In this document: in pieces, positions 11,118 through 22,700 of the stretch
How the letters are laid out: every line of letters begins with the position of its first letter
Position numbering within the stretch: position 1 is the first letter of the stretch
NCBI GenBank assembly: GCA_003116995.1
Contig: BDSL01000048.1
Coordinates: 124,001 to 188,000 of the forward strand
Origin: Yamagishiella unicocca
Taxonomy: Eukaryota; Chlorophyta; Chlorophyceae; Chlamydomonadales; Volvocaceae
Reading direction: 5' to 3'
Length of the DNA stretch: 64,000 bases
Translations under genes and position numbers: made by a program
The notes under the pieces: generated by a model
Database searches by the model: none
Seen by the model: only the letters and a program-made list of their open reading frames with translations
What the model was told of the DNA's origin: nothing

Positions 11118-12917
11118 CTACACCTTGTCGTCTTCAAACACCCACTTGGACAGCTTGGGTGACCGGTTGCCCACGCGAGCGCAGTACTCAGCGTCACCTG
11201 GCGGCTTGCGCTTGTCGGTAGCGCTGGCCAGCATAGACCGGAGCGACAACACGACCTGGCGGTGGGATGGGGGATGGCGGGGCGGGGGTCCCGCGATAAG
11301 GGGAGTGGACACAGCACACGCCTGTCCACAGCCGTGTGCCGTGTCCGTACCACCCACGACCTCCCCAACAGGCCTCCGGCTTCCCCTCCCGAAGATATCA
11401 CCCCTGCGGCCGCACCTTGCTCATGGTCAGCGCCGGCGACCACCCCCCGTTGTGCCCGGAGTACAGGATGTCCAGGCAGATGTGGCCGTTGCTGCCGGGG
11501 GGCGGGGGCGGTGCAGCGAACAGCGCGGCAGGCGAAGATGAGGAGGGTGTGTATGTCGGCGAGCGCATGGTTTTGTTGCAGGGGCCGGGGCCGGGAGGGC
11601 CCGGGAACGATAACTCTCAGCAACTCAGTGTCGGGGGGGGGAGCCGGGGGAACCGGCGGCCGTGCGCCTCCCATCGCGCTGTCGCCCAAGACTGGACAAC
11701 ACCCCTTACCCTGGTGGCCGCCTTCCGCGTGCAGCCCCCTTTTCCCCTCCCTTCCTATGTCGTGTAACTGGGCCTTCCCGCCACCCCGCCCCCGCCGCCC
11801 GCCTCACATCCCGGCATCGCAGCGTCCCTCTGAGGGCAGCCGCCCACGACAGGTGCACCTCCCTGCTGCCCCGCCGCTACGGCCGCGCAAGATGCGGCAC
11901 CGGCGCCCCTGCACAACGGCCTCCTGGCGCCGCCCCTCCCCCTCCCCCTCCCCGCCGCGCAGCCTACCACCCCGCTACCTGTAGATGTGCGGGTGGATGG
12001 GCGCCGGCGCCAGGAATACCACGTCGGGGGGATCCAAGGGGTACTGCTCGCCAAACTCGATCTTGATCCGGAACACGTCATCAGCGTACAGCCGGCCGTG
12101 ACCCTCGGGGCCCTGACAAGACGGAGGGCGGGGGAGCCGTTGGTGGGCGCATGGGGGATTGGGAGGGTGACTCACGCAGTGGGTCGGGAGGGTGACTCAA
12201 GCAGGGGCTCAAACGAGGGACTCAAACAGGGGCTCAAAAGGGTGACTCAAGCGGGAAATCGAGGACCCCGAGGAGGTTTTAAGCGCTCTAGCCCTTTCAA
12301 ACCGTTGCGCCATGTGGGTCAGTCAGACACGTGGCGAGGGGAAAGGGGTAGTTCCCGCACGGCTGGCTGCCAAGCGACGTCTGATTGCAGCTCCTTGCGT
12401 GCACATGCATGGGTCTGGGATTTAGAGGGTTTGACGTTGCGATGACGCAGAGGGAGACGCCGGGGCAAGGACTAGGTGCAAGTGTTGCGACAACACCAGC
12501 CGCACGAGTATCTGAGGGAGGAACAATAGCGGCAAGGAAGGCGGCGGCGACTGCTGCTACTACTTCGGGTGAGCGCGCACTTGGCTGACAGCCTATTTGG
12601 CTCGTTGCCCGCGTACTCCCGTTAATTACCAGCCGGCAGGCTTCCTGACAAAGCGTGCTCTGGATGTGCTCTATCACCTGCTCCCTGGCAATGCCCTGCC
12701 TTCCGTGAGCGCCCATCCCGACAATTTTCTCGCCTATCCAGGCTTCACAGGTGGTATACTCCACTATTTCAATGCACCGCACCTGCATAATGATTGTCCA
12801 GCATGTCATTGGCTCACACGTCTCCAAGCAGCATCCCTCAGGCGGGTTTCGCATCCATTCGTTAAGCTCGCTCTGTATGCGCCGTTGCGCTACGGTTGAT
12901 AGTGTCTTCGTGGACAT
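11118..12917 (-). CDS. Ubiquitin-conjugating enzyme E2, UBE2W type
   Basis: Four exons on the minus strand, 12917-12783, 12112-11979, 11491-11416 and 11255-11118, all phase-consistent, 160 aa, close to the 150-160 aa of UBE2W. E2s receive ubiquitin from E1 on a cysteine and pass it to substrate with an E3; the UBE2W class is known for modifying free protein N-termini. The N-terminal helix (RRIQSELNEWMRNPPEG) leads to the UBC fold, with the W-class signature HPHIYSNGHICLDIL in place of the usual HPN; the predicted catalytic cysteine is Cys95. The C-terminal SKWVFEDDKV matches the tryptophan-bearing UBE2W tail. A few extra residues (YSGHNGG) follow the active site. Intron 1 is 670 bases and repeat-bearing. 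It is head to head with the small gene at 13369. Confidence 0.92.
12164..12250. repeat. Imperfect tandem repeat in E2 intron 1
   Basis: Repeated strings of the type GGGTGACTCAAGC and GGGGCTCAAAC alternate about five times inside intron 1 of the UBE2W-like gene. Confidence 0.6.
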
Positions 12918-13368
12918 TGTTGTATCAAAACCGTCGCCCCTTTACTTGGTGTTTCAGACCAGTTCCGCTGCAGTGTCAGGGCACGAAACGATGAACGCTT
13001 TGATGAACAAAGAAGACGGCAGACGCTTACTTCATGTAGCTAACAGTTGTTAATATTGTTATGAGAGAAAGTTGTATTGGTACCACCTTCAACCCCATGT
13101 CATTCTACCGGTAGTCATTCTAGTCCCATGCCATCGTCCGAACGGGCAACCATTTCTACTTAGACATCTAAACCATATTTGTCCTTAGCAACTCAGATAG
13201 CTACATTTGGAGACTTCAGGCCGAGATCGCTTGTTTTTGCGTCTGTCTTCCGAGGTCCCCGATCGCTGTTCAAGTCAACAGCCCAGCGGCCAACCTACTT
13301 GTGTGGGAGTAATACGGGCTTCGGTTTCATACCTTTGATTCACCTCTTTTCAAACCGGCGAAGAAAAT
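12918..13368. promoter_or_regulatory. Shared upstream region of E2 (minus) and 94-aa gene (plus)
   Basis: The two start codons face away from each other 451 bases apart, so both promoters and leaders must lie here. I see no diagnostic TATA box or other element. Confidence 0.45.
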
Positions 13369-14067
13369 ATGGCTTTCAATCCACTCCTCGTCATTGTGCT
13401 GCCGGTGGCTTATATGCTGGCCGCCACCCTAGCCATGATGCAGTTCAGCGTTCTTCTGTCTCTCCTGGGTCAGGCTGCGGTCAAGGTTCGCTCAATGAAG
13501 CAACTCGCCCCGATCGAGCCGGGTAAGCGTTTCGGCGTCCGACAAAGTGATGTATCGGTCGTGCGTTGAGCTGTGCAACTGACCTCGCCGTTCTACACCC
13601 GATCACTGTCCCCGCCCTCGTGACGTCCAGTTGTGACGGTGCTAGTGGACTACATGACGCGCGTGTTTGGGCCGCTGCACAAGTTCACCCCACAGCCTAC
13701 CCATGTGCTGCTGGTACGTAGGCTGGAGGGTGGGGGACAGTTTGGTGTCGGCCAGCGCGCGGTCCCGCTATTATGGGAGTCCGAAGGTCACGGAACCAGG
13801 GCAGGGTGTAACAGGGTTTTAGCCGGTCAGCGGACAAAGTCGCACAACCAGCTAATTATGCATAGCGTCCGGGCTTGGGTCGAACTGACAGCGTCTGGGC
13901 GCAGGGGCTGGTGGTTCGGTGATCAGGTTGTGAACGGCGGGAAGGTTGTGCATAGCGTCGGCCTAGTGTCACGTGCATATCGAACTGGTACGTAACGCTC
14001 AATTGTGTTGTCTCTGCAGATGGCGGTTGTCGTGGCACTGGTGGTCAACGGCGCTCGCCGCAAGTGA
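13369..14067 (+). CDS. Small predicted membrane protein, 94 aa, unknown
   Basis: Three exons, 13369-13522, 13631-13713 and 14020-14067, all with consensus splice sites (GTAAGC, GTACGT donors; CTCTGCAG acceptor) and matching phases. The product starts MAFNPLLVIVLPVAYMLAAT and has a long hydrophobic N-terminal segment (about residues 4-40), a short polar middle with PIEP, and a second hydrophobic segment at the end (LLMAVVVALVVNG) finished by basic ARRK. This suggests a two-span protein with a basic C-terminal tail. The final exon codes for only 15 residues. I do not recognise the family. Confidence 0.65.
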
Positions 14068-14273
14068 TGCCACAAATGCAACACGGGCGCTGTGGATCAA
14101 CATAGGCCAGGATCAAGAACCCAACAACATAGTTGGGTTTTGTTGCCGGCCGCGTCTGGATAAGGCCTATAGCCTGCGGCAGCGGAGCGCATTGCATGTT
14201 GGGGTGTAGATCCTAGTATTGCGGAGGCTAAGTTGCGGGGTCATGTTGCTCACCTATGTCATCATATGGCTCA

Positions 14274-14327
14274 TCATGAGCGGCTTACCATTAACGGTGG
14301 TCATGAGCGGCTTACCATTAACGGTGG
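14274..14327. repeat. Perfect 27-bp tandem duplication
   Basis: TCATGAGCGGCTTACCATTA followed by ACGGTGG occurs twice back to back, in the 3' UTR of the 94-aa gene. It could be a recent replication slip. Confidence 0.9.
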
Positions 14328-14384
14328 TTCTGAATGAAGGGCGCTGTGTCCACGATACACGTATCCACAGATAAAGCGGCATTT

Positions 14385-14389
14385 TGTAA
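14385..14389 (+). terminator. TGTAA poly(A) signal of 94-aa gene
   Basis: TGTAA about 320 bases after the stop at 14067. Confidence 0.5.
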
Positions 14390-14461
14390 ACGCTTTAATA
14401 GTCTGCAACTGTACAAACATTGCACGAAGGGCGCTGTAATCCTTCCTAAGGCATTACTCAC

Positions 14462-14466
14462 TTACA
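14462..14466 (-). terminator. TGTAA poly(A) signal (minus) of LON-domain gene
   Basis: TTACA on the plus strand about 900 bases after the LON-domain stop at 15368. Only about 70 bases separate it from the plus-strand signal at 14385, a tight tail-to-tail arrangement. Confidence 0.45.
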
Positions 14467-15367
14467 GTTCCCAAACCCGCGCGCCAGGGGCAACCTCGTG
14501 CGTTACTTGACGCGTTCTCCTTCCACAGGGGCCGCATCATATGCGAAACTTGGTGACGGGCGCATATATTAGCGTTAAGAATCACTTACGACTTCGACTC
14601 CGTAAAACTGGTCGCTTCTAGGGACCGCGCTAGCTGCCGGTGAGCGTATGCGTCTGAGACTGTGGCAGGGTTCTGAGTATTTGAGCCCTGCCACGTCTTT
14701 GCCCCGCCGACCCTCACCACTCCCCAAAGCGTCATGCCTTTCCGCTCCTCATTCAGAACGATGGTACAACTTGGTAGGTGCGTCCTACGACCTCACTCAT
14801 GATACAATGGCAACGACGGCAAAAACGTGCCGTAAAACACTGAACAGCTGCAACACGCAAACAGCTGGCCCTCACGCACCTCTCATTGTTGACGGGGGGC
14901 TGCCAAAACGACCCGGTGAAGGCAGCCCTCAGCTGTCCAGCCCTCAGCTATCCGACTCCCGGTGTCCCCCTTCCCGGCCAGGCCCCACACTGCCACAGCA
15001 CTGGGCACACCTCCGCTCACCGACCTCAACCAGGAGGTCCGGACGTGGATACTGCGCGCCGCGTCCCCGGCACTAACCCCCGTTAGACCGCAGAAAACGA
15101 ATTCCAAGTCGCTAGGCTCGCAAATGGCATCAGGCCCGGGCAACACAAGGAGCGACCCCCCTTGTCCGGCTGCCGGCACGGGTGGCATAACCAACGACGC
15201 GCGACCAGCTACTAACGGGCAGGACACGAGGCCGGCCACCCGGTCGGGCCTGCGAAGCCGCCCGAGCCGGCCACCCTGCTGCCCCAGGCGCAGCCACCCC
15301 TTGTGCGGTCCCTTCGACGGCTGCCTAAACTCCACAACTGCACACGCCGCTCCCCCCAAGCTTCAGC

Positions 15368-18269
15368 CTACGAGTCACTCGGCTTCTCTTCACCACCGGT
15401 GGATGGCGAGGGCGCGGACGCGGACAGCGACTTGAGGGCCACTGTGGCGGAGTAGTAGCGCACCGTGTCGGACAGGATCTCCTTCGGGCGGGGGAAAGGG
15501 GGGAGAGGGCGATCGATAAGGAACGGAACGGTGAGCGGGCTTGCTGCGACGGGAGGTAGGGGTCCCGGTAGCGCACCTTCTCGCGGTTCAGCCTCTTGAC
15601 GGTGCTCTCCTCCTCCAGCAACTGCACGGGCGTTATAAACGGGGCGTATGGCGACGTGGCATGCGCAAATGGCAAATCGCTGGTGGCGGACAAGGTGACA
15701 AGGTACGCGGGCGCAGGCAGGCCGATGGCAACCAAAGGGAAGGCCCCAAACAGCGCTAGTGCTCCTCCCCCACCCGCCACGTTCGCTCCGAACCCTCACC
15801 CTCCCTTGCTGCCCTCGGGAGTTAAAGATCTTTAAAGACCCAACGGTCGGCAAATCGAGGCGTCCTCCACCCCAAACGTCCCAATCCCTTGCCCCTCCCT
15901 GGAGGTCCGCAGGGCCGCACTCACGCTCTGCTGCAGAACCTTGATGTCGCCAAAGAAGGATGCGATCCAGTACGACATGTCGCGGGGGCCCAACCCGGCC
16001 AGCTCCTCGGGCTCGAGCTGCGGTTGCAGCGCAGAGTGTACGGCAACGGCAGGCCGTGATGCGGACACCCCCGACACGGTTTGGTCCACACACGAGATCG
16101 AGAGGTCTAGTGCAGGTCGGGAAGCTGCAGAGGGCTGCACAGAACGCCTACCCCTCCCTGACCCACCTGGTCCTCGGATGCCTCGATGTTGTTTAGTTTG
16201 ACATTGAGGCGGATGGTGGACCGCAGCAGGTCCGCCACCTCCTTCGCCAGCGCGGCAACCTGGCCGGCGATGGGGATCAGCGGATGCGGACGGCGGGGAG
16301 GCGGAGGTCATGGACCATTCGTGTCGGCATTCACCCACTTCCTGGACCAAACGCTTCCAACAACCTTGTGCCTCCGTGCCCCAACCCCCCGTCCCTCAGC
16401 GCCCACCTCCTCCCCCTCGGCCTCATCCTCGGGCAGCTCCTCCACCTCCGCAATCATGATGGGTCGGTCGCGGACGATGGACAGGACGCGGAAGCGCTCC
16501 CGCCCCTTGGTGGTGATGAAGATGCGGCCGTCCTGGGCAGGGCGCGGGGTGGGGTGGGGCATACCGGGGTCGGCGCCGGGGTCTGTGCTGGCTGCTGGAC
16601 GCCAGCGACACGTGCGTACGTGCCAGGCTTTAACGGGCTGAGGGGCCTGGTACCACTGGCGAGAAGCCAGTGCAAAGGCGATGCCTGGATAGGCGGTTGG
16701 GGCTAACAGCCGCACCGGCGGACTCCGTGAAATCAGCTGGTCTGCAGCCCCACAACCTCGGGGGCCCAACCAGTGATACCAGGTACGGACACGGGGACAT
16801 GGGGGCACGGACCCCGCCCTAGCCGCTTGCGCCCAGGCGGGCCACACGCAGACCCATCGACACCAGAACTCATTGGTCGCCGCCTACCAACCAAACCGCC
16901 TGAGACCCTGCACTACAACCCCTGCTGGCACTCGGCCACCTCGCTCGTTCGTCCCCGTCCCCTACTCCGCCCCAGTTCCAAGCCGCAGCCCATAGGTACC
17001 ACGCCTTGACACCTGCAGCGCGCGGCTCCCATTGCGCACCCGCCTCTCTCCGGCAGCGGTAGCCCTACTGGCGTCTGCCTTCTTTACTTCCCCTCCCAAC
17101 ACACCGCCTTAGCCCGGAAGTCCTACCTCCTGGCGCCTTGTTTTCAACACACCCTGGACCCCGGCACTCGGCAGCTCCCCCACGATCCACCGCCCACACC
17201 ACCGGCCTCCATTCGAACAACGCCCGCCTCGAGTAATCTCCCTTCCGAACATACGGGCCACAGGGCAGCCCCCCCCCCACCTGCCGGCCCCCCCCCACCT
17301 GCACATGCGCGAAGTCCACAATCTCCAGTGTGGTCCCGATGGACGCCATGCGGGAGGCGCCGCTGGGGTCGGCCTTGCCGTCCACATAGCACATGCCGAA
17401 CAGCCGGGTGCCGCAGAAGGGTGAGTCGGCCTGGACCAGCCCGTCCTCAACGCTGGGGGCATTTCAAGGTCGGGTGGGTGGCAGTCAAGACGGTGATGTC
17501 GGAATGCGTTGCAGGGTGGCCTCTCACCCGTAACCGGTCAGGTTGCGAGGCGGCGCTGGTGGGGCGCTGAGGGGTGCGCACAAGCCACGACGGGCGGGCG
17601 AGGCCGCGGTGGAACCGGGGTAACGACAGCAGCGGAGCCCGGGTGCACAAACATGCAGGTGCGGCGGAGGCTGACGCAGGGGGGAGGGAAGGCGGGTGTG
17701 CGGAGGTCGAGGGAGGCGGGTGCGCGAGCTGGCTGGCTGGGTGCCACCGTGTGCCACAGGGATAGGTGGGAGGAGCCGAGGCCGTCCGAGGTGCAATGCG
17801 ACAGACGCTGGGGGGACGCGAGCAGTTTGGTTGCATGCTATCTTACACCAGAATTATAGGAGACTTGCACCAGCCGTTGCGCGGTCCGAGTGACCGGCCC
17901 TGTCCCGACCACTCACCCCGGCTCGCCGGCCAAGATGGTGTTGAACAAGACGCGATACCTGTAGGTTAAATTATCAAGCGTCAGGGATGGTCGGACCACC
18001 GGGCGAACATCGGGCCGACCGCGACGAAACCGCGCATCGGTGCACGAGCGAACCAAGCAACGTCCGAAGACCTACCGAGCCTCGAAAATCATCAAAGGCA
18101 CCGTTGCACAAGGTAGAGCGACCACGTTGAGTGGGAAAATCGGAATCTGCTTCCTTACGCCCGCGCGCGCCACACATCGCGCTCGGCTTTCGAGCGACAG
18201 GCGTTGAGGCAACATGCGAGCGGGCTTGCAGCTACTGCCCGAGAATGCCATTCTTGAAGTGAGGACCAT
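15368..18269 (-). CDS. LON substrate-binding-domain protein, probably plastid
   Basis: Eight phase-consistent minus-strand exons: 18269-18076, 17958-17917, 17452-17299, 16532-16407, 16259-16167, 16017-15925, 15621-15577, 15481-15368; 286 aa. The mature part opens with FPLNVVALPCATVPLMIFEA and continues with YRVLFN, SRMASIGTTLEI, GRERFRVLSI and a C-terminal helical region (LEEESTVKRLNREKEIL), the layout of the N-terminal (LAN/LSB) domain of Lon protease. There is no AAA+ or protease domain, so it is one of the stand-alone LON-domain proteins of about 280 aa known in plants, whose role is unknown but may be substrate recognition. The first 45 or so residues are rich in Ser, Arg and Ala with few acidic residues, resembling a chloroplast transit peptide. 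Intron 3 (17298-16533) is long; an extra exon there is not needed for the fold. Confidence 0.9.
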
Positions 18270-18511
18270 GTTTGCTAGTATTGAGGCACTCGTGTTCTAA
18301 ACGAGCATGGCGCGACGAGGGTTTCAGCAAGGAAGTTTGTCTATCCTATGCGCAACGATGCAATGAGGTTTCCACGGTGCTATACTCACTTGCTATTACT
18401 GGGCCGGAAGGGCAGTTCGTATTTGCCCATGAAAAGTAGGAACCTGTTGTGAATGCCAAACGTAGGTCTACCCCGCCAACCATGATGTTGCCTTCATGCG
18501 TAGATTCATTC

Positions 18512-18516
18512 TTACA
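18512..18516 (-). terminator. Possible TGTAA poly(A) signal (minus) of mannanase
   Basis: This is the first minus-strand TGTAA I find past the mannanase stop at 19703, which implies a 1.2-kb 3' UTR (19702 to about 18500). No supported gene lies in that interval. It is 240 bases upstream of the LON-domain start codon. Confidence 0.35.
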
Positions 18517-19702
18517 TATTATGCAATATGTGCGCCAAGATATTTTTCCAATGTCGACATCGTCCCAAGGGTCGCTTTCCCAGAGGACTGCCCGACCGGG
18601 CATCTCTTTTTAGCCCTTTCCCATTCGTTAGAAGACCCTATGTCCAACTCCCATTTCATGGGTGCGTTGTGTCACTGGGATCGTCTCCTTGCAGGCGCTC
18701 ACCTTCACTCTCACGCGTCTGTTCGACACATCACCGCTAGCATGCAATTGCATCGAACGCCAACCTTGCCCGCAAACCCCATTATGAAGGGTGTACCAGT
18801 ACTTTAGTTTGGCGCCTGCGGGACACATGAAGTCCCCACAGGCCGGCGAAATGGCGGAGTGAGGCGTGCGGGCGCCAGCAGGCCGTGTCGTGGTCGTCGC
18901 CTTGCTGCTGTGACGGCGGCCCCACGCCCCACAGCCGCACGCGATATAGCGACCATTGTCTCCAAATAGCGTACTCATCTGTATCAGGAACTCGTTGCAC
19001 GTTACTAAGATAGGATTGACGCCACCAAAGCCCCACACGCGCGCAGGCAGGCAGTATCCCCGCTCGCCCCCACCCCCAGCCGCACCCATAACCGCACCCT
19101 CAATACCTCCGTTGACACATAATTGTTGGGCCCATCCAACACCCACAACCTCATCCAGCAAGCCAACCTGTCGTGGTATGCCCCTCCCTCCTGCAGACGT
19201 CTGTTCTATCTCGCATCCACGGGCGTTCCTCATTCAACCCCGTGAGGTGGCCTCCTGCGCCTCCACGCACCCCTTCCTCCCCCTCCGTGTCTCCCCCTAC
19301 ATGCTTGCCTCCCCCTACGTGCAAACATAACAATACATACACTGCACGTACATCAAAACCACGGTCCAGGCCGTTATCCGCAATCGCGTCCACTACTGTA
19401 GCCTCGATGATGACATACCGGTGCCGCACGGACTGCATGCTGCAGCCGCACCCGCAGTGCCCAGGGCCCGCCCGCTCGCCCGCTGTCCACCGCCGCCACC
19501 ATCCACCATCCATTGCCCAGCAGCCACCGGTCGCTTAATACTAGCCTATCGGTCGACTCCGTCCCTCATGTGACCAGCACGCGTTTCTACGCCACCCACC
19601 ATCATCCTCGACGTGTCCGTGAGGTCGTATGCGCCTCAGGCACGACATGCAACCTCTCCCCCCTGCTTGGTGAGCCTACCTACCGGGTCTTCTCACCGCC
19701 CC

Positions 19703-22700
19703 TTATTTGGAAGCACTCAGCGCATTCAGCACCGCCGCTGCCGCCGCGATGATGTCTAGCAGCGCCACATCCGCGTGTCCGCCGTCCCGCCCCGCCGCCG
19801 TACCGTCAGCCGTACTTCCAACAGCATCCGCCGCCGCCGCCGCCAGCAGCCGTTGCAGCGCCTGTCCGGTCAGCCCCGTGGACTTGGTGGCGGCGCCGGA
19901 GCTGTAGTCGGCGCCCAGCGGCTGCTGCAGGGCGGGGCGCCAGTGCGCGGCCCTGGCCTCGGCGCACTGAGCGCGAGGGCCGCCCCTGGAGCAGTAGGGG
20001 CATGGGGTGGAGGGTGGGGTTCGAGGGAAACCCGTGGATGTCCGAAAAAACGTTTAAAACAGAAGTTTTGAGATGCATGCTGGAGAACTGGGTTGGGGAT
20101 ACGAAAGCCGAAGGTCGTAATATGACCTTTGGCGGCTAAGCTATATCGGCTACGGCGAGACGCACGGGAGCGAGGACCACACGCGACGCACGTAAAGTTT
20201 TCGCAGAATCGGTTTTGGGTGGAGGGTGGGGTGGGTGGTGCGCGGAGGCGTGTGCGACGAAGGGGCGGGGGCTGCGGCACGCTTGGCTCACGAAGGTGGG
20301 GGCGAGGCGACCCTCGGGCCGCCGCCTTCCCCCCCCATCCCGACCTGGTTTTTTTCGGGCATCCACGGGTCTCCCTCGAACCCATCCCGACCTGCCCCGC
20401 AGAACCAGCTGCGCATGAGCAGCATGTGTGCGGCCCCTCCTCGCCCCTCCTAACCTTCCCCACCATCCCAGGCCTCCCTCAGTTTTCTTCCTTCAACCCT
20501 CCCTCCCTCCCTCCTTTCTTCCGTCCACCACCCCACCTGCGGAAGGGGTCCAGGTCCTCCACCAGCAGTAGGCCGCGACCCGCACCGCCAGCCGGGGTGG
20601 AGGCGTCAGAGCGCCGCGGCGTGCCCCTACTGCTTGGGGAGCCCGCAGCAGCAGCCGGCACCACGGCTGGCCTGATCAGCATGCGGCGGTGGCCCCTGCT
20701 GCCGGCGCCGCCACCGCCACCGGCTGTGTTGCCGCTGCCATTGCCGTTGTTTCGCGCCCTCACAGTGATGCTGGGCACCCTGCCCTCACCCGCACCCGTG
20801 ACACGGACGACACCGCTGCTGCCTCCGGAGACAGGAGACGTGGTGCTGCCGTTGCCAACAGCACTCACGCTGCCGCCGCCTACGTTGGTTCCGCCACCGC
20901 CGTCAGCCGTTCCCGGCGGTGGCGGCGGCGTCGGCGGTGTCGGTAGCGTCGGTGGCGGTGTCGGCAGTGTCGGCAGTGTCGGCGGTGTCGGCGGTGTCGG
21001 CGAGGGCCGTGGCGGTGTCGGCGGCGGCGGTGTCGGTGGCGGCGGCGGCGGTGGCGGTGTCGACGGCGGTGTCAGCGGCGGTGTCGGCGGCGGCGGCGGC
21101 GGTGGCGGTGTCAGCGGCGGTGTCGGCGGTGTCGGCGGTGGTGTCGGCGGGGAGGCGGCGACGGTGACATGGATCGGCTGCAGCGGCGGCTGCTCCTGCG
21201 GCTCCGTCCCCCGAGTCGCGTCCAGGTACACGTTGTAGCCGTCGTCGTTGCCCCCCTGCAGGGCGCAGCTCCACCACATGGCCCCCGAGTAGGCCCCGCC
21301 AGCAGCAGCGGACACCTGCAGCTGGGCCAGCGCGGCAGCGAACAGCTGGCGCCGCTGGGCGGCAGTGAAGCGGCTGTTGGGGAGGAGGAGCGTAGCGGGG
21401 GGAGGAGGGGTCAACAGGTTTGGCCCGGAGGGGGCACAGTGGGCTTGGAGCGAGATTACGTGCAGCGAAGAATAATAAATTGCTTGCTGGTTCCTAAAAT
21501 AAGACGCAGTAAGCGAACAGCTCCCAGCCGAGCGCTATAAAACGCCCGCCACCCCGGCTCGCCGCCCCCCCCCCCCACGCACCCTCCCAGGATGTTGAAC
21601 TCCTCCTGCAGCAGCGGCTTGTCCAGCCGCGCCGCCGCCTGCACGTGGAGCCACGTGTACGACAGGTACCATGGCAGGTACTCCTCGAAGGACATGCGGG
21701 TCCAGTCATGGGAGGGCACACCCTGTGGCGGGCGCGGGGTGGGCGCGGGTTGGTGATGGTGGGCGAGTGGGCGGTAGGGCTCCCAACCCATGTTGGGACC
21801 CGGCTCGGTGGCAGAGGGTGCCGGCGAGCGCAGTGACAAAGCCTCGATGCCGGCCCTGCGTCAGGCCAGCGGCCTTGCCCCGCCACGACCCAAATCGGCC
21901 TACGGCCTCCCATGGCGCGCCGCACCCACCAACACAACCCTCGCTTCCGGGGACTGGACGCGGGGCACACTGAGCGCCCTGTCTGTCTGTCTGTCTGTCT
22001 ACCTGCCTGCCTGACCAAAACTGACTGGCGCGCGCGCATATTGGAGCCCCTGCCTTGCTCGGCCCCCGCCCCCCTCATCCCCCCCTCTGCCCCCAACTGC
22101 CGCACCTCCGTCTGCCGCCAGTAGGTGTGCACGACGGCCACGTCCACTTGCGGCAGGCTGCTGGTGCCCACCCAGTCCTCGCCCTCGCACTCGCTGCCCG
22201 CACCTGGGGGCCCGGACCCCGGAGCGGTGGAGGGGGTCAGCATTCAGCTGCAGGGGGGCAATGGGAGCTCCGAGCCCAACCTAGTTCAAGCGGAGAGCCG
22301 GCTGCAGCAGCAGCAGCAGCAGGGGGTTATCTTCGCTGCAATGCCATGCGGCCCCTGGGCACGACGCAGCCGCTGCCTGAAGGCGTGCTTGTCTGCCTGG
22401 AACCACCCGTAGCGGTTGCAGCAGCAGCGAACAAAACCCAAATTAGAACCCAGATCGGGACCCCGCGGCCCACCTGGGTTGTACGACACGTACGACGGAA
22501 ACATGTCGCCGTGCGGCTGGTCGGCGAAGAAGCCCTCGGTGCCGACGGCGACCAGCTGCCGCGGCGCTGCTTCCCGGGTGTAGGTCGCCATGTCCTCCAG
22601 CCAGGAGCGGTAGGTGGCGAGCTGGGGGGCGGAGCAGCCTGGGGGCCAGCAGGGGCGGAGGGAGGAGGCCGCAGACGGACAGGCGGACAGGGGTTGCAAT

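Noticed and set aside
10010..11221. 403-codon plus-strand open frame
   Set aside because: It runs antisense through the 3' UTR and last exon of the UBE2W-like gene, becomes a low-complexity Pro/Ala/His frame and has no domain or splice support.
18628..19513. Minus-strand frames of 120-201 codons
   Set aside because: They lie in the probable mannanase 3' UTR and show no recognisable domain or consistent splicing.
20920..21150. Regular GGCGGTGTC array resembling a satellite or CRISPR-like array
   Set aside because: There are no unique spacers; it is simply the coding sequence of the Pro/Thr tract of the mannanase.
20129..21238. 369-codon plus-strand frame rich in Gly/Val
   Set aside because: It is the antisense shadow of the mannanase Pro/Thr repeat and of the intronic element.
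21979..22012. TCTG/CCTG tetranucleotide run
   Set aside because: Simple microsatellite in a mannanase intron; no further structure.
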